From positions 1 to 40,454 of the forward strand of contig JABJPX010000076.1 of assembly GCA_018663625.1 (NCBI GenBank): a stretch of 40,454 nucleotides of DNA. Reading direction: 5' to 3'. The DNA is from Polaribacter sp. Its GTDB lineage: Bacteria; Bacteroidota; Bacteroidia; Flavobacteriales; Flavobacteriaceae. A program made the position numbers and the translations under genes. This document shows positions 39,541 to 40,454 of this stretch, piece by piece. The notes under the pieces were generated by a model that searched no databases, had not been told where the DNA came from, and worked only from the letters and a program-made list of their open reading frames with translations. Each line of letters begins with the position of its first letter. Position 1 is the stretch's first letter.

Positions 39541-40407
39541 ATGAATTCAAATAGAAACTCGTCGCGAGGACGACAGGAAGGTAAAAAAAGTACTCCTCTA
39601 AGTAGAAAAAGTACAAAGAAAAAGGCACCGTTAAGTAGAACGAGCCCAAAGAAAGAATTCAAGAAGCCCCATACGGTTCATAAGACAGATGAATCTGCAG
39701 GAATCCGTTTGAACAAGTACATTGCCAATTCTGGAGTATGTTCTCGAAGAGAAGCAGATACCTATATAGAGCATGGAAGTGTTGAGGTGAATGGAAACTT
39801 AGTCACCGAAATGGGGTACAAAGTACAGGCCGATGATATTGTCCGTTTTGATGGTACTTCAATCACACCAGAGCAAAAGAAATATATTTTATTGAACAAA
39901 CCTAAGAACTACATCACAACGATGGATGATGAACGTGGCCGTAAAACAGTCATGGAGTTGGTTGCAAACGCATCCAAAGAAAGAATCTACCCAGTAGGTC
40001 GTTTAGATCGTAATACAACAGGTTTGTTGTTGTTTACCAATGATGGCGAAATGGCAAAGAAACTAACGCATCCAAGACACAATGTGCGTAAATTATACCA
40101 TGCAACTTTAGACAATAAATTAGCATTAAAAGATTTAGAGAAATTAAGAGGAGAGGTCATCATTGAAGGGAAAAAAGTATTTATTGATGCGGTTTCTTAT
40201 GTAGATGGTGAACCAAAAAATGAAGTCGGAATCGAAATTCATTCAGGAAGAAACCGAATTGTTCGTAAAATATTTGAACATTTAGGATACAAGGTAACCA
40301 AACTAGATCGAGTAATCTTTGCAGAATTGACAAAGAAAAACCTACCAAGAGGAAGATGGAGATCGTTGACAGAATTAGAAGTTAGCAAGTTGCAAATGTT
40401 GCAATAA
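39541..40407 (+). CDS. rluB: RluB/RsuA-family rRNA pseudouridine synthase
   Basis: The enzyme converts a specific uridine in rRNA to pseudouridine; by similarity the 23S rRNA position near 2605 is the likely target. A basic, low-complexity lead of about 50 residues rich in Lys, Arg and Ser comes first. It is followed by an S4 RNA-binding domain ('IRLNKYIANSGVCSRREADTY', 55-100) and the catalytic domain with Asp156 in 'YPVGRLDRNTTGLLLFTNDG' and 'KKYILLNKP' before it. 'EIHSGRNRIVRKIFEHLGY' is the conserved end. The lead is common in Bacteroidota members and probably helps RNA binding. The 288-aa gene is complete. Confidence 0.93.
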   Translation: MNSNRNSSRGRQEGKKSTPLSRKSTKKKAPLSRTSPKKEFKKPHTVHKTDESAGIRLNKYIANSGVCSRREADTYIEHGSVEVNGNLVTEMGYKVQADDIVRFDGTSITPEQKKYILLNKPKNYITTMDDERGRKTVMELVANASKERIYPVGRLDRNTTGLLLFTNDGEMAKKLTHPRHNVRKLYHATLDNKLALKDLEKLRGEVIIEGKKVFIDAVSYVDGEPKNEVGIEIHSGRNRIVRKIFEHLGYKVTKLDRVIFAELTKKNLPRGRWRSLTELEVSKLQMLQ

Positions 40408-40436
40408 AGTCCTATCGCTTTATACATTTAAAAAAC

Positions 40437-40454
40437 CCAAACAGCTTTGTTTGG
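40437..40454 (+). terminator. Probable rluB terminator, cut by window end
   Basis: CCAAAC and GTTTGG (6 bp) enclose a 6-base loop AGCTTT, preceded by a run of A, 29 bases after the rluB stop. The expected T tract would lie just beyond the last base of the window, so the call is incomplete. Confidence 0.55.

Noticed and set aside
1..40454. Defence islands, phage, insertion sequences or secondary-metabolite clusters
   Set aside because: I looked for transposase, integrase, restriction, toxin-antitoxin, Cas, NRPS/PKS and similar motifs on both strands and saw none; all large frames are assignable to ordinary families.

Overview
The window is an AT-rich chromosomal segment (about one third G+C by eye) from a member of the Bacteroidota, most likely a marine Flavobacteriaceae of the Polaribacter/Tenacibaculum kind. 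Supporting signs are a type IX secretion (T9SS) C-terminal sorting domain, upstream boxes of the Bacteroidota form TTG-N18-22-TAnnTTTG, lack of Shine-Dalgarno sequences, a class II HMG-CoA reductase with a complete-looking mevalonate set, a GYDIA-type GHMP kinase, and DUF4920 and four-helix-bundle proteins. Nearly all of the window is ordinary housekeeping and nutrient-processing sequence. I see no phage, insertion sequence, CRISPR array or defence island.

Layout. 1-1.9 kb: a secreted beta-helix T9SS cargo gene on the minus strand, split by a frameshift, with a strong terminator. 2.2-4.1 kb: plus-strand run of a DUF4920 lipoprotein, mnmD, a 43-aa membrane peptide and ruvC. 4.1-4.6 kb: a four-helix-bundle (23S rRNA IVS-type) gene between heptanucleotide repeats, also frameshifted. 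4.6-7.9 kb: hemW, a cyclase-family hydrolase, an alpha/beta hydrolase and an MmcQ/YjbR protein. 7.9-11.9 kb: an M23 peptidase, adenine deaminase, a PhnA-domain protein and a cyclophilin lipoprotein. 11.9-15.1 kb: M20 and M1 peptidases, then tRNA-Leu(UAG). 15.6-20.4 kb: quinone oxidoreductase, thioesterase, an OppC-type permease and the Prc protease. 20.5-24.8 kb: surE, a small membrane protein, lpxB and comEC. 24.8-30.6 kb: a minus-strand operon of DPP-IV, two POT peptide transporters and a secreted thioredoxin. 30.7-34.8 kb: HMG-CoA reductase, GYDIA kinase, an HI0933-family flavoprotein and a thioredoxin-fold protein. 34.8-36.3 kb: a frameshifted response regulator, a 77-aa protein and thiamine pyrophosphokinase. 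36.4-40.4 kb: diphosphomevalonate decarboxylase, mevalonate kinase, a UbiA prenyltransferase and RluB.

Two themes join the genes. The first is protein and peptide use: DPP-IV, M1 and M20 peptidases, two proton-coupled peptide transporters, an OppC permease and Prc, as expected of a protein-degrading marine flavobacterium. The second is isoprenoid synthesis, held in two nearby loci: HMG-CoA reductase plus GYDIA kinase, and the decarboxylase, mevalonate kinase and UbiA prenyltransferase. No canonical phosphomevalonate kinase is present, so the GYDIA kinase is the natural candidate for that step.

Three genes are each broken by a one-base shift that can be repaired within a 4-5 base homopolymer (near 1378-1381, 4509-4512 and 34998-35002). 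This may reflect read errors in the assembly or real decay or slippage, and should be settled before those genes are interpreted. I did not find a convincing undescribed multi-gene system. The most interesting items are the unassigned GYDIA kinase, the variant UbiA enzyme, the repeat-flanked four-helix gene and an oppC promoter that appears to be nested in the prc terminator hairpin.
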